Shown piece after piece: positions 22,101 to 33,050 of a DNA stretch of 64,000 nucleotides. A program made the position numbers and the translations under genes. Under the pieces are notes generated by a model. It was not told where the DNA came from and did not search any database. It saw only the letters and a program-made list of their open reading frames with translations. Origin of the DNA: Mactra quadrangularis (Eukaryota > Mollusca > Bivalvia > Venerida > Mactridae); NCBI GenBank assembly GCA_025267735.1, contig CM046311.1, positions 20,551,020-20,615,019 on the forward strand. The letters run 5' to 3'. Numbering within the stretch: the stretch's first letter is position 1; each line of letters opens with the position of its first letter.

Positions 22101-23450
22101 TACCATGTTTAGTTGAATAGTCAAATCAATTTTACAAATCTTTATGAAGAAATGTCGTGCTTTTGGGGATAGTTATATTTGATACATGTATATAAGAAGG
22201 GCCTCTTAAATTGTTCTCTCTATAATATCTAATATACAAATTGTTTTATTGTAAGATATTTATTAATGATTAAGTCTGTTCAAAATTACATGTAGTTAGT
22301 ACATCAAACACAGTATACAAATGTACATATTTGTTTCATCATTACTCCGAGCTTCAAGGGTATGATGTCGGTGTAATGCATAGTCTCTTACAGGACTATT
22401 TTATCTCGTAAAATAGTGATATTAGACTTGTATTAAACATGATCACATACTGTTTTAGAACTTGAAATGTATCTAAGGCGTGGTGCCTATAGGATGTTAT
22501 ATTATCAAAACTCTCAATACATAACAGAAATATGATTTTGTTAAATTTAGGACGAAAACAGGTCGTATAGTCTCTCGTAATACAGGCCTAAAACGGTAAT
22601 GAATATAATAATCATCCATGTTCAATTATGACTAATTGGGTACCGTTTAACCTTACCAAATTGTTATATGAACAGTTGAAATGTAACACACTTGTAATGA
22701 CAGCATAAGTTTCAATAATAAAAAAATGGTTAGACCTTTTTTACAATTATCTAAGCTTCATGTTATGAAATAACCCCAGTAAGGGCCTCAACTTTTAGAA
22801 ATAAGTATTATTATTTAAAATCGTCATTTTGAATGTACGTATCTTAAATAGTAAGTTTATTTATCAGTTTAAATTGAATAAAGTGTATATTGGCTTACTT
22901 GGTATTAATTTATTTCGAGTTCAAACATAAACCCATTCGGGGCCTCATGTGTTTCATACAATGGTACCGCATGCTGATTCTGGTGTATCTACATAAATTA
23001 ATTATTGAAGGCTTATTTTGAGAAAGTGTGATGTATTTGTATGATTTCAAATAAAATATTTACCATTTATTCAATTATATTATTACATTATGCATAATTT
23101 AGGGCCTAATGACAAGTTCAAAGCAGATGCCGGGCCTCAACTGCAAATAAACTGACAAAAAGCTATTTTTGAGTGTACAATATACTTTCTTAGGCATATA
23201 AAATCATAATACATATATTTTTATAACCATCTTAAATTTTTATAGAGATGATAATTTTAAAACTATGTGCCTATTTATGTGCCCCTTTCGGGGCCCCATT
23301 TAGGCAAGATACAAGGCTCCTCATGATTGTCTCCTGGGCTAATATTGATCAGTATGATTCAAAGTACCTCCATGCCAAATTTGGTGCTTTTATCACATTT
23401 TGCACAATTATTTCACTTACCCACCTGAGTAAAATGATTCGAGCAATAAC
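19125..23450. mobile_element. 4.3-kb element or duplication bounded by diverged long inverted repeats
   Basis: The left end (from 'ttcgaaatactcaggtgtgtaag', then 'gtgcaaattgtgataaaagc' and 'ggagacaaccatgag') recurs inverted at the right end ('gcttttatcacattttgcac', 'cctgagtaaaatgattcga'). The arms extend several hundred bases inwards and share 'ggggcc' words that stand out in AT-rich DNA. The interior (20.2-22.7 kb) has no long frame. This looks like a large non-autonomous element with long terminal inverted repeats. No target duplication was identified, so an inverted duplication of host DNA is an alternative. Confidence 0.55.
19215..20217. repeat. Diverged tandem duplication, about 565-bp period
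   Basis: Two successive copies share, in order, 'ggagacaaccatgagaggcc', 'ggggcc..aaaggggt', 'catgataa/catgataca', 'cattttgaatgggtaatttt' and 'gaggccaaaacaaggggg'. First copy about 19215-19670, second about 19779-20217. They form the left arm of the 4.3-kb inverted-repeat structure. Confidence 0.7.
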
Positions 23451-24042
23451 AAATGTACCTAGACAAGCATCCTCATGACGTTTAATGATCATTGAAGGAA
23501 AAATGTCACGAACAATTAAATGAAGTCGGACGGAGGACGGCAGAAGACGTACGGAGAACGAACAATCAATCAACGAATCTAAAATTCACTCTGACTTACC
23601 TAATATTTGTGAGCTAAAAACTAAAATTTCCCTTCATAAGCTGTTTAAAGTATTACCAAATATTCCAAACGTTGATTATTGAATAAAGAAACTGAAGTTC
23701 CGTTTGGTAATTATAGTAACAATCAAAATAAGACTAATTAAATAAGACTAAAAGCGTCATGTAGGCCTAGAAAATTTAACAGATATTTATTAAAACAGAA
23801 TTTAATCCTCAAGTCTCAATTCCTTTAATTAAAAAACCCAAACGAATTGTTTAGAATATTCACCAAATCGTTTGAATTTATTTCAATTGACAATGTTATG
23901 TCGTAACCACAACAAAGATAAATAGACATGGGAAAATCCCATGTAAAACCTAGTGGCGCTTTTAAATTCTACTTTCGCTTTCGATTTCGAAGTATTTCCA
24001 ATTCGTAACATCTCGACGATCTCCTGCACAGCAGCGTGTTCC

Positions 24043-24258
24043 AAATGCGGATCTAGCGACGGGGTTCGCGGAGGTCTGGACCCCCCGAAGAATTTCCGAA
24101 ATGTACAGGTCTGTCCTTGGGTGTATTTCTTGACTTTAAGTCATTTGATATGTTATATTATTCTGCACAAAGTGTATAATGTGGTAGTGGCTCGAAATTT
24201 TGGACCCCCTCCAGTACGGCCTCTAGAAAAAGTTCGGACCCCCTTAGAAAATAATCGC
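24043..24258 (-). mobile_element. MITE family M3, copy 1
   Basis: Inverted relative of 44852-45151. Shared features are the 'gcggatc(c/t)ag' end, 'ggtctggacccc', 'aatttccgaaatgta', 'tgtataatgtggtagtggctc' and 'ctctagaaaaagtt(c)ggacccc'. Non-coding. The 109-codon frame across it is incidental. Confidence 0.65.
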
Positions 24259-24743
24259 AAATATCTATGCTATGCTATGTAACTGATTGTAAAAATATCG
24301 CGATCTACAACCAATAAATTTTTACCACTCAAAATAAAAATATTAAGTGTAAATATAAAATAATTTCAATATATATGCAACCAGGGAATGAGATAGGTAC
24401 CATTTCCCCGAAAGCGAGTCTCAGTTGTCTCAGTAACATATGGGTCCGTCTACTATGTTATCTATGCCTCTGATGCAACTCAAACGTATGCAAGGTCATA
24501 CTTGTATTATACATATATACTGCATTTTATACATAATAACCCAAGGCAATCCATTTTTTGTGATATTACTAGGTAACTGTATTGAAGTTTAAATGGAAAG
24601 TGTATCATGTTATAATAAAAAAAAATAATGCCAATATGCCAATTGAATATATGAAATTATTTTTACACTATATAACGTTAAGTGGGCTATCAAGATATTA
24701 ATGAATATACGACATTTAGGTTAGGTTAAAATCAAGAATATTA

Positions 24744-24963
24744 TTTTTTTAACGTCGCATTCAACACATATATAGGTTATATACACGACAGCCAGCTATT
24801 CCTACTATAGGTTTCCTGAACACTTTTTCTATCACCAGTACTAACTTACCCTACCACGAAGCCGACAACTCATATATCGGGTATGACCTGCCGCGACCGG
24901 GATTCGAACTCGGATCTCCGGATTCGAAGTCATACATGCTAACCAATACGCCACGGCCGCGGC
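24744..24963 (-). repeat. SINE family B, copy 2 (full-length)
   Basis: Complete on the minus strand: head 'gccgcggccgtggcgtattg', A-box-like 'ggttagcatg', B-box GGTTCGAATCC-like, then the same body and 'gacgttaaaaaaa' tail as the copy at 15684. Confidence 0.9.
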
Positions 24964-25364
24964 TCAAGAATATTAACAATGTCCGCTGTGGCTGGGGTGA
25001 AACTTGTGTAATGCAGGATATTGTTGCATTGAATTGCTCAGGGTAGGGAGAGAGGGCAGCTCTGACCAGAGACATAGATAACATCTAATTCCCTTCTCTG
25101 ACCGGGGTCCTTAGACCGGGGAAGTGACCAGCTTTTTATCAAATATTTTTGCAAGTGTAATTTCTTACTAAAAAACAACCAAAATAATAATTTTAAAGTA
25201 TTTTGTACGGGTTTCGTTCAAATAGGAATATCAAATGATAATCTTCGGTAAACCAAACGGCCAGGGCAACTGATTAGATAACTATGTTACGAAGTAGTAT
25301 GTGTACGAAACGATAACTCCAAATACTCTTCAATTTAGAAAATCATGTTTAGTCTTGTTCACCG

Positions 25365-25413
25365 TGACGTCACGCGTAGTTACACGAAGCCGAAAGAAAT
25401 TTTTATCAAAATG
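25365..25413 (+). promoter_or_regulatory. CRE palindrome upstream of an ATG, possible distal promoter
   Basis: TGACGTCA at 25365-25372 is followed 38 bp later by ATG at 25411 in the context 'tatcaaaATGgtatt'. ARL3 exon 2 starts exactly at codon 2, so its first exon must end in ATG before a GT donor. This site has that form, but the donor (gtattt) is weak and the link to ARL3 is speculative. Confidence 0.2.
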
Positions 25414-25759
25414 GTATTTTCTGTTCTTTTAAGCGTTATTCTTTTCTTATTTCTTAAATCAAACCATTGTAAATACCACCTCTCTAAATTGCCTGAAAAT
25501 CATGACAAGAAATCGCCCTAATACCCTCCCGATTATCCTAAACTAGTGTAATTCTATTTTTGTCATGTTCATAAATTGTGGGTGGGGTAAATAACTTCCT
25601 TGACATCTTTCTGTGATTTTCATTGTACGCTGAATTACTGAGGGCATTATTCGTGTTTTTGTAAAGTGCAGTTGACTAAAAACTAAAAGGATCCTGTGCA
25701 ATTGATTATTGACCACAGGAAAACTCAACCTATCACGTTCCAAAGTAGTGAAGAAAATA

Positions 25760-28116
25760 GGCAGTGGCTAGAGTTACGGTAGTCCTATATATAAAACCCT
25801 CCGTAACTTATTTTTCATTTGGACATTGCTTCTGTTACGTAGGGTCTTATCGGCTTCCATACAGGTTGATGTAGCAAAATCCGCAAGGATTCCCTCGCGC
25901 GACAAAGGCGAGCATAATTCAATAATTTCCGAAAATATTATTTATTTACTTATTCCTAACACTAAAAGACACATTTATCTAACATATTATAACATAAGAT
26001 ATAAAATAACCAACCTTATTTTGTAGAATTAATCCATTGTTTCCGTAACTCAAAAATCCAGACTTTCGTTTTGAATACTTCTGACACTAAACTCCGGTCA
26101 TGCCGTAACCGAAAACCGGATTGGTCATCATAAACGCCACACAACCCGTTTCGAATCCGGATTACAAATTCAAAATATTTATGCTAAACAATTTTTCCCG
26201 TCGTCGTCGAAACAAAATTACTTTCTAACAATTCAATCAACACAATTTATTACATTTAGCTATATTTTTTGTCTCCCAAAAATTAAAAAATAATCAAATT
26301 TGAAATCCGGATTTGGTACGTCTAATTTGGCGTTTATCAGTAACAATTCCGGAAATGGTACCGTGTGACTGGAATTTAGCGTTGTTATTAAAACGAAAGA
26401 CAGGATTTTTTGGACTTGACGGAAACAATGGAAAATTACTACTTGCTGACTTGATTTATTGTAATTGTCATATTATAATGTTGTTAATTATTGTATATAC
26501 TAGCGTTCTAATATAGTTTGTTAAGAAAATTGCGTAATTATAACAAAATACGCTCGTTTAAAGTGGCACTAAAATCTGTGCACGTTTTGCTACATCAAAC
26601 TATATGGAAGCCGATAAGACCCTGCCGTAACAGAATAAAGTCCAAATGTGAAATGAGTTACGAAGGGTCTTATATATAGGACTAGAGTTACGGTACCGTA
26701 ACTCTAGACCCAGGTTCTAGAGTTACGGAAGTTCCGTAACTGTAGACAACCCTGACAGGGTTTTTAACATGGAAAAACTTGTTTATATTCAATATCACTC
26801 GAAATAAACAAATATTTACCGACGTGACCTATTCAATTGTTATTACACCCGCCATTTTGGGTATGGCTAATAAACTTACCGGATGTTTAATATACGGTGA
26901 TATGTCGTTGTCGTCTTCAAAGTGTCACATAATAAGTTTACTTGAGCGAGAAGTTATAGAGTGTGATTATAATTTGGACTGAATATGTATAATTGTGTAC
27001 TGAATTTAAAGGAAATATTTATAGGAAATAGTCGATTCTTAGAGTAATTTTAATTGTGAATAATTTGCAACTGTTTAGTAAGAAAGTCGGCGATTTTCGA
27101 ACGTTAAATTGACTTAAATTTCGTGAACAAAAATGGCAATTTAGCTTGATAAAAAGAGCTTAGTACTTGGGGGAAAACGTTAAATGAATAGTTAGAAAGT
27201 CGATGTTTTTGTAAAAAAAAATCCAGCTTGTCATTCCTCACCAAATCTTTAAAATTTTAACGAAAATATAAACGATCTCGTTAAAAAATACCCATTCATA
27301 TTCATAACCAAAAGTCAGCAATTTTACTAAAAACTCGGCAGTTATCCAGTAAAAAAATCGCGTTTTTTTTATCTTTTAGATTAAATTCGCTAATTCCACC
27401 AAAAAAGGTCAGTATACTTATCGTACAATAAACATGTAAGTAAAACGCCGTGATTCTTTAGTATGCAAATCTTGGGGAAAAAGTGCCGAGATTTTTAAAT
27501 TCAATGAATTGGTCAATGTTTTAGGTAAAGATCGCCGCTTTTAAACGTGACAATGTAAAAATATATAATTTATCAACATTTTTTATCAAATTTAAGACAT
27601 TTTGCTTTTGATTCTGTCCAAAAATATGGTCGATTTTGCATTCGAAAATCGCCGTTTTTTCTTACAGGACAATGAAGTTTTTCAATGAAAAATACTAAAG
27701 AATCGTCAATTTAATAAAAATTTATTCATTCTGTCCAAATCACACATATTCGGTCCAAATTATAATCCAACTCTACATTAAAAATCGCTATTGAAAATTA
27801 AACTAAGTACAATGTATGTGACTCTTAGAAGACGACAACGTCATATCGCCGTATATTAAACATCCGGTAAGTTTATAAGTCATATCCAAAATGGCGGATG
27901 TAATAACAATTGGATAAGTCACGTCGGTAAATATTTGTTTATTTCAAGTAATAATGAATATAAACAAGTTTTTCGATGTTAAAAAGTTGAAACATACGCA
28001 TGTTATTTGACTTCCGTAACTCTAGACAACCCTAACAGGGTTGTCTACAGTTACGGAACTTCCGTAACTCTAGAACCTGGGTCTAGAGTTACAGTACCGT
28101 AACTCTAGCCACTGCC
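25760..28116. mobile_element. Fold-back transposon (Mutator-like candidate) with 9-bp target duplication
   Basis: The ends are GGCAGTGGC and its complement GCCACTGCC. They are flanked by identical 9-bp direct repeats AAGAAAATA at 25751-25759 and 28117-28125. Long inverted arms (about 245 bp of own sequence on the left, split by a nested element, and 27828-28116 on the right) contain repeated TAGAGTTACGG motifs and a shared 'gatatgtcgttgtcgtcttc' type inner border. The middle (26919-27827) has no long frame, only irregular 'aaaatcgccgttttt' sub-repeats. A 9-bp duplication with long inverted arms fits Mutator-like elements; other fold-back superfamilies are not excluded. It lies between the SINE at 24.7 kb and ARL3 exon 2. 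Confidence 0.85.
25782..26682. mobile_element. Nested 901-bp fold-back element
   Basis: Starts GTCCTATATATAA and ends TTATATATAGGAC, with inverted arms of about 95 bp (shared 'ttatcggcttccata' and 'gatgtagcaaaa'). It is flanked by the 13-bp direct repeat TAGAGTTACGGTA (25769-25781 and 26683-26695). The intact sequence can be read from the opposite arm of the outer element, showing that this element split the outer left arm. Up to two bases at each border are ambiguous because the element's ends and the motif overlap. Confidence 0.75.
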
Positions 28117-28243
28117 AAGAAAATAAGAAAATACAGGACTGAATCTTGTTTTACTAGACCTGAGACATTATACATATTTTGGTGAATTGAAAACTGTGTG
28201 GGTGATGTCAAATTTTTTGGATAGTATCTAGTTTAGAGGGCCC

Positions 28244-28300
28244 TGCTTTTGCGCATGCTGGGACATTGCGTTGTTTACAAAGTTTGGACGCCATTTTGTT
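28244..28300 (+). promoter_or_regulatory. Promoter-like motif cluster upstream of ARL3
   Basis: 'tttgcgcatgctggga' resembles an NRF1-type site, and 'ggacgccattttg' resembles a YY1-type initiator, about 620-670 bp before ARL3 exon 2. An ETS-like 'acttccgggg' follows near 28476. The motifs suggest a housekeeping-type promoter for ARL3, but no ATG-ending first exon with a convincing donor was found here. Confidence 0.3.
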
Positions 28301-28915
28301 TTTAAGGATGCAGTTTTTATTCATTTTTTGAATGAATTATTTTCAATAACTATTTTAAAATGTCTTTTGTGTAATCTATTTTAAATATTAGCGGGGGTGT
28401 GGGGGTGGCAGCCCCCATAATAACAGTAAATTAGCGGCTTGTTCTTTCGCATGTCTGCGCTCGCATATCTATATTTACTTCCGGGGTCTGCCAAACAAAC
28501 TAGATGTGTTCCAATTTTTTTGCAAACATGCTGATCATTATCTTGACAGACTGTCTATTTTTTCTACTGGATTTGTCTATATGTCCGTTTTGTTCACGGT
28601 GACTGGTATTTAAATAGATAAAAGAAAAATAAGGAAGTTTGGGTTCAAATCAAACCTGTTTAGCCCAGTTGCTTTTAACTAATTTTCCAGTGAATCATTG
28701 CAATTCAAATGAGCCTACAAATCACAAGGAAAGTAAACGTGTTTATTGATGGTATTGTAATTTTTATTCCTGTCTTGAAGAGATGGTACTAACTTCTGCA
28801 ATTTGAGGATGATTATATCATTACTTGTTCAAAGTAAATAAGAAAGTTTTATGCAAGCTTAATACCTTAAAGCCATTAAAAGTTTTATGGTATATCCATT
28901 AAATGTATATTTCAG

Positions 28916-29059
28916 GGCCTCCTGGCATTATTAAGAAAATTGAAGTCTAGCGGTGAAAGAGAATTACGAATATTACTTCTAGGCTTAGATAACGCTGGTA
29001 AAACAACTTTACTTAAAAGTTTTGCCTCAGAAGACATCAGCCATATAACACCTACACAG
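28916..29059 (+). CDS. ARL3: ARL3, coding exon 2 (residues 2-49, P-loop)
   Basis: ADP-ribosylation-factor-like 3, the small GTPase that releases lipidated cargo from PDE6D and UNC119 in cilia. The exon runs from acceptor 'atatttcag' to donor 'gtaagcc' and encodes 48 residues beginning [20 protein letters not shown], with the P-loop GLDNAGKTT and ending [11 protein letters not shown], including the switch I threonine. The ARL3 hallmark '[19 protein letters not shown]' is formed with the next exon. The start Met must be on an upstream exon that ends in ATG, which was not located. The five exons seen give 184 residues plus that Met; the human protein has 182. Confidence 0.97.
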
Positions 29060-29837
29060 GTAAGCCAATAATTCATTGTATAACTTTAAACACCATTTTT
29101 CAGGGCACTAGATAACTTTTGGGGACAGGTACCCAATACCCTCAGGAAGGGAAATTTTGTGTCGTTTAAAGACAGGAGACTTTGGGGAATTTTCATTCAC
29201 CTCATAAATGTGTACAGTTGAGACTTTTACCACTGCTATTACCAGTCACATTTACTCTAAACACTTCTACCATTGATTTGAATAGCCAGTATAGATTGTT
29301 ACTGCAGAATGACAAACAAATTTTTTAAGGATATTTTGAAGGGAAATTTTATCTGAGATTGGGGAAAACACATAATTCTGAGATGGGAATGGGGCCCATC
29401 TTCCACCCCAAAATATGCCAAACGAATGTCCCTGCTTTTAGAGAAAAGTTACTGTTACCAATGGCTTTACTAAGACAGTTCTATTTACTGTGTCTTGGAA
29501 CATGCCCATCTGGAAATATTGATGTTTTATCCCTTATTATTTTATTAACTAGGCCTTTGCTAAATTCACATCTGACTTGTTAATGATTCTCTTATCATGT
29601 TGTTAGTGTTTTTTACAGAGACCCCTGATAAAGGCTTTTGGTCAAAACGTTTGATGGATAGAGTTAATAAAAGATGTTTTAAAAATTCCCTCTAGATTAA
29701 TAAATGATTTATATATGACTGATTCTTTAATTAAACAGAATATACTTACATTTGTATTCATTTAACAAATGTCATTATTGTTGTTTCTAACAATGTTTTC
29801 TGTCTTCTTCAATACATATTGTAAATAATTTTTGCCC

Positions 29838-30005
29838 GGATTTTTCAACAAAAGAATAGAGCTAATAGTTTGGCGAAACACGGGAAGGTGGGCTAGCAGT
29901 CGGGCATTCAGTGTTGTTTACAATTGCATTTAAGTTTTTCTTCACCATGTATATATTTCTGCCATTTATTGTCAGATCTTTATGAAACTACATAGAAAGA
30001 TATAA
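29838..30005 (+). mobile_element. MITE family M4, copy 1 (ARL3 intron)
   Basis: Partial copy of a family also at 35806-36068 and, inverted, at 47080-47345. Shared words are 'agctaatattttggcgaaa'-like sequence, 'gcattcagtgttgttta', 'gccatttattgtcagatctt' and 'atgaaact'. The left end reads 'gcccggatttttcaac', a variant of the family end GCCGGATTTTT. Confidence 0.65.
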
Positions 30006-30056
30006 TACCACTATTCCTGGAAATCTCTGAATTAAGCTGCTCTTCATATTTCTTTC

Positions 30057-30222
30057 AGTGACTGACATCTGCACTACATGATTTAGAATAAGGGTAGTTG
30101 GAAGAATGGCCGTTGTAATTATTCATGAAAAAGTATGCCCTGCCTGGAAATCAAACCTACAACCCCTTGATTAGTAGACTTGTTTGCCACCGACTAAGCT
30201 GGCCGGCATTAAGCTGTGATTA
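30057..30222 (-). repeat. SINE family A, copy 2 (ARL3 intron)
   Basis: Minus-strand copy with 'catgatttagaat', 'aatggccgttgtaattattc' and a head including 'tgattagtagacttgtttgcc' and 'actaagctggcc'. It lacks the distal tail seen in the other copies. Confidence 0.7.
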
Positions 30223-30223
30223 A

Positions 30224-30415
<192 letters not shown>

Positions 30416-30673
30416 TAATATTTAATTCATATAAGCCGAGAGTAGTGCTTTTAGCATTTGTCCTGCATATTCAGCCAAAGTATCCACCAAATTGGCCAAC
30501 AAATGATCATACTGTTAATGTTGTTTTTTTACCTACAATGATTTTTATTGTAAGATGTTTTGTGAAACACTGTTTGACTAGATTTTTTTTCCATTAGTGT
30601 AAAGGTGGAAAACAAGTTATGGTTTAGCACAAAAAAACACTTGTTTAATATGAGTCATACTATTTACTTTTAG

Positions 30674-30724
30674 ATATATGTAATTGATAGTTCTGACAGA
30701 AAGAGATTAGAAGAAACAGGGGAG
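30674..30724 (+). CDS. ARL3: ARL3, coding exon 4
   Basis: 51 nt, phase 0, from acceptor 'tttacttttag' to donor 'gtaagta', encoding IYVIDSSDRKRLEETGE. Sequence and phase match the ARL3 segment between switch II and the NKQD motif. Confidence 0.96.
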
Positions 30725-31036
30725 GTAAGTACAGTTTTTGTGTCACATGACCTTGAGATATGTAGAGACATGTACGCATGTAATATGATGACCATTGTCA
30801 CTACTCAGTGATAGCATATTGGTTATTTTAGTGAGAGTATACTGCTGTGTGTTGACCAATGGAAGCTTGCCTGTTTAATACATGACCAATACGAGTCATT
30901 ATGTGATATCTTAACTTGAAGCTTTGAAGAGATGGCTAGTGAGTGTGGTATAGTGCGCCAAGTTTGACCCTGACCTGACCTTCCACATTTGCATCTAATA
31001 ATATCTTCACAGTGAATGATTTAAGAACTAATTCGT

Positions 31037-31440
31037 GTTTCACAATAGAGCTGAAATAAAAGATAAGATAATTAAGAATATAGGCGAAATACAAATTTTT
31101 TTATACTAATTTATTTTAGCTCGATTGTGAAACAACTTCAATTTATCACTTTTGAGTTGGCTTCTTGGTCGGTCAACCAGTTCTGAGCTAGAAGGATAAA
31201 GATTCTTGCTCAAGAAAACAGATGGATAGATTTTGAATGGTATTCGAACCAACGCAGAGCTGGCTATCCAATTATTATCAGTCTAACATCGTAATGGTAT
31301 TTGAACCAACACAGAGCTGGCTATCCAATTATTATCAATCCAACATCGTAATGGTATTCGAACCAACCCAGAGCTTGCTATCCAATTATTTTCAGTCCAA
31401 CGTCCTAACCCCTCGGCTATACCCGCTCCTACATGTTAAA
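31037..31440 (-). repeat. SINE family E, copy 1, with hairpin tail
   Basis: On the minus strand the head near 31440 reads 'gagcgggtatagccgagggg', with B-box-like GGTTCGAATACC. The plus-strand left part holds an inverted pair, 'gtttcacaatagagct' and 'agctcgattgtgaaac' (31037-31132). A second copy lies at 54780-54985. It is in ARL3 intron 4. Confidence 0.65.
31237..31407 (+). repeat. 57-bp unit triplicated inside SINE E
   Basis: Three 57-bp units start 'atggtatt(c/t)gaaccaac', each containing 'agctggctatccaattatta' or a close variant. Because 57 is a multiple of three, a frame reads through as a 19-residue repeat, which is not evidence of a gene. Confidence 0.85.
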
Positions 31441-31468
31441 CGAATGAAACTTATACATTTTTTTTCAG

Positions 31469-31654
31469 GAATTGAATGAATTACTGGAGGAACAAAAATT
31501 ACATGGTGTACCATTGCTTATATATGCTAACAAACAAGACGTTGAGTTCGCTTTATCAGCTTCTCAAGTCAGTGATAGTTTAAGTTTAGAGAGTATACGT
31601 GATCGCAAGTGGCAAATACAACCTTGTAGTGCATTAACGTCAGAAGGAATAAAG
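31469..31654 (+). CDS. ARL3: ARL3, coding exon 5 (NKQD, SCAL-like motif)
   Basis: 186 nt, phase 0, from acceptor 'ttttttttcag' to donor 'gtaagttt'. It encodes 62 residues with the guanine-specificity motifs ANKQD and CSAL ([11 protein letters not shown], then [15 protein letters not shown], then [15 protein letters not shown]). Only the stretch after NKQD ([19 protein letters not shown]) differs much from vertebrate ARL3. Confidence 0.97.
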
Positions 31655-32254
31655 GTAAGTTTATGCAAAGATCATGTCATACCAGAATTTTGTTAAGTGC
31701 TTGCATGTGTGCATAGGTTGTAGAGTCCTCAGTCCATAAAAACAAAATTGTTGGTGAAATAATTCTGTTATATTAACCTGGAGTATGTAGCAAAAGACAA
31801 TATTGTTGGTGAACCCCTCACAAATCCTGCCGTGGTTATTCTTTCAATGACTGGTCAAAGTGTTCTGAACAGCATATCATAATATGTCACTGCCATGTTT
31901 AGCCGGGTTGTTGAAATCCAAAGTTTTCAAACTTATTACCAACTAGTGAAAGCCAATAATATGGTGGTCTACAACTAGCTGTCATTAGTTAAAGGTTACT
32001 GCATTCTGAATGGTAAAATGAACCACTCCACAATTTATAGAAAATGTCATCTCTTTACCTGTCATGGAATAGTGGCATCCAAATTCTTTAATACAGTAAT
32101 ACATGCACATCTTTATTGGCAAAAAACAACATTGACATAAGCCTTTGGCGATTTACAACACTCATGGCAAGGACCATTCATTCCTGACAAATATACATCA
32201 AAATTCAATATGAAATATTATTGCATATGTTACTATAAAAAGTAACAAAATTGA

Positions 32255-32790
32255 CGTGAAAGTGTGCCAATATAGCCTCAATGTGGGCAATATGATCCAG
32301 TATTGAGCAAGTGTGCCAAAATATCGATATTTGGCTCACTTTCTAGTGTGCCAAAAATTGATATTGAGGCAACTTCCGGTCAACAACGGCAGACTTTCGC
32401 ACATGAAATTCGTTACGTAATTAGCAACACGAAGCAATCCAATTTACAACGGGTTTTTTTTTTCATAGTGAAATAAGATTAACAACAACAAGACTTATGT
32501 TTTATAATAAGCGCTAATTAGTTTCTGCATTGAAAAAACAAAACAATACATGTGAGGTAACGTCAACGTGCAAATTAGCGCGTTACGTCGAGAAAAAAAT
32601 GTATTTTTGTTTTAGAAAAACCATCATTACATGCAAGAGTCAACATATGCAATAAAAAGGTTATGAAACAGGGCAAGTGTGCCTTAAGTCGATATCGGCA
32701 CACAGCCCTCGGGCTAAAGCCCTCAGGCCAATACCTAAGCAAGTGTGCCGATATCTTCCTTAAGGCACACTTGCCCTGTTTAATAACCTC
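32255..32790. mobile_element. Hairpin-bounded repeat in ARL3 intron 5
   Basis: The left part (32255-32395) has inverted words 'gtgtgccaatatagcctcaa' and 'ttgatattgaggcaact'. The right part (32640-32790) is a long hairpin with arms 'ggttatgaaacagggcaagt'...'gatatcggcacac' and the complement 'gtgtgccgatatc'...'aataacc'. Both ends use GTGTGCC words, suggesting one element with a palindromic terminus. Non-coding. Confidence 0.55.
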
Positions 32791-32896
32791 TACTTATATA
32801 ACAGTTAAATCAATAATGTAATACAATGCCCTCCAAAAGTTCTTGGACAAAATTGTATGTGTTATGATAAACTTATTCGTCTTTATTTACAAATAT

Positions 32897-33050
32897 ATAG
32901 AGAATATTAGGTTAGTGCCAATCTGTATCTAGTTTATCCGGCAAGTTGGAGAAAGATTTATTCGGCGAGGCTTGCCGAGTCGAATAAATCTTTTGGAGAC
33001 GAGCCGGATAAACTAAGTACAGATTGACACTAACCTAATATTCTATTTAT
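32897..33050. repeat. Long hairpin, loop with CGAGGCTTGCCGAG
   Basis: Arms 'gaatattaggttagtgccaa'...'gtttatccggc' and the complement 'gccggataaac'...'cactaacctaatattc', about 65 bp each with a few mismatches. The centre is 'attcggcgaggcttgccgag' then 'tcgaat'. Confidence 0.85.

Noticed and set aside
23953..24282. 109-codon frame
   Set aside because: It is explained by MITE family M3, also found inverted at 44.85-45.15 kb.
31237..31479. 80-codon frame with a 19-residue repeat
   Set aside because: It lies within a triplicated SINE segment on the strand opposite the SINE; no gene evidence.
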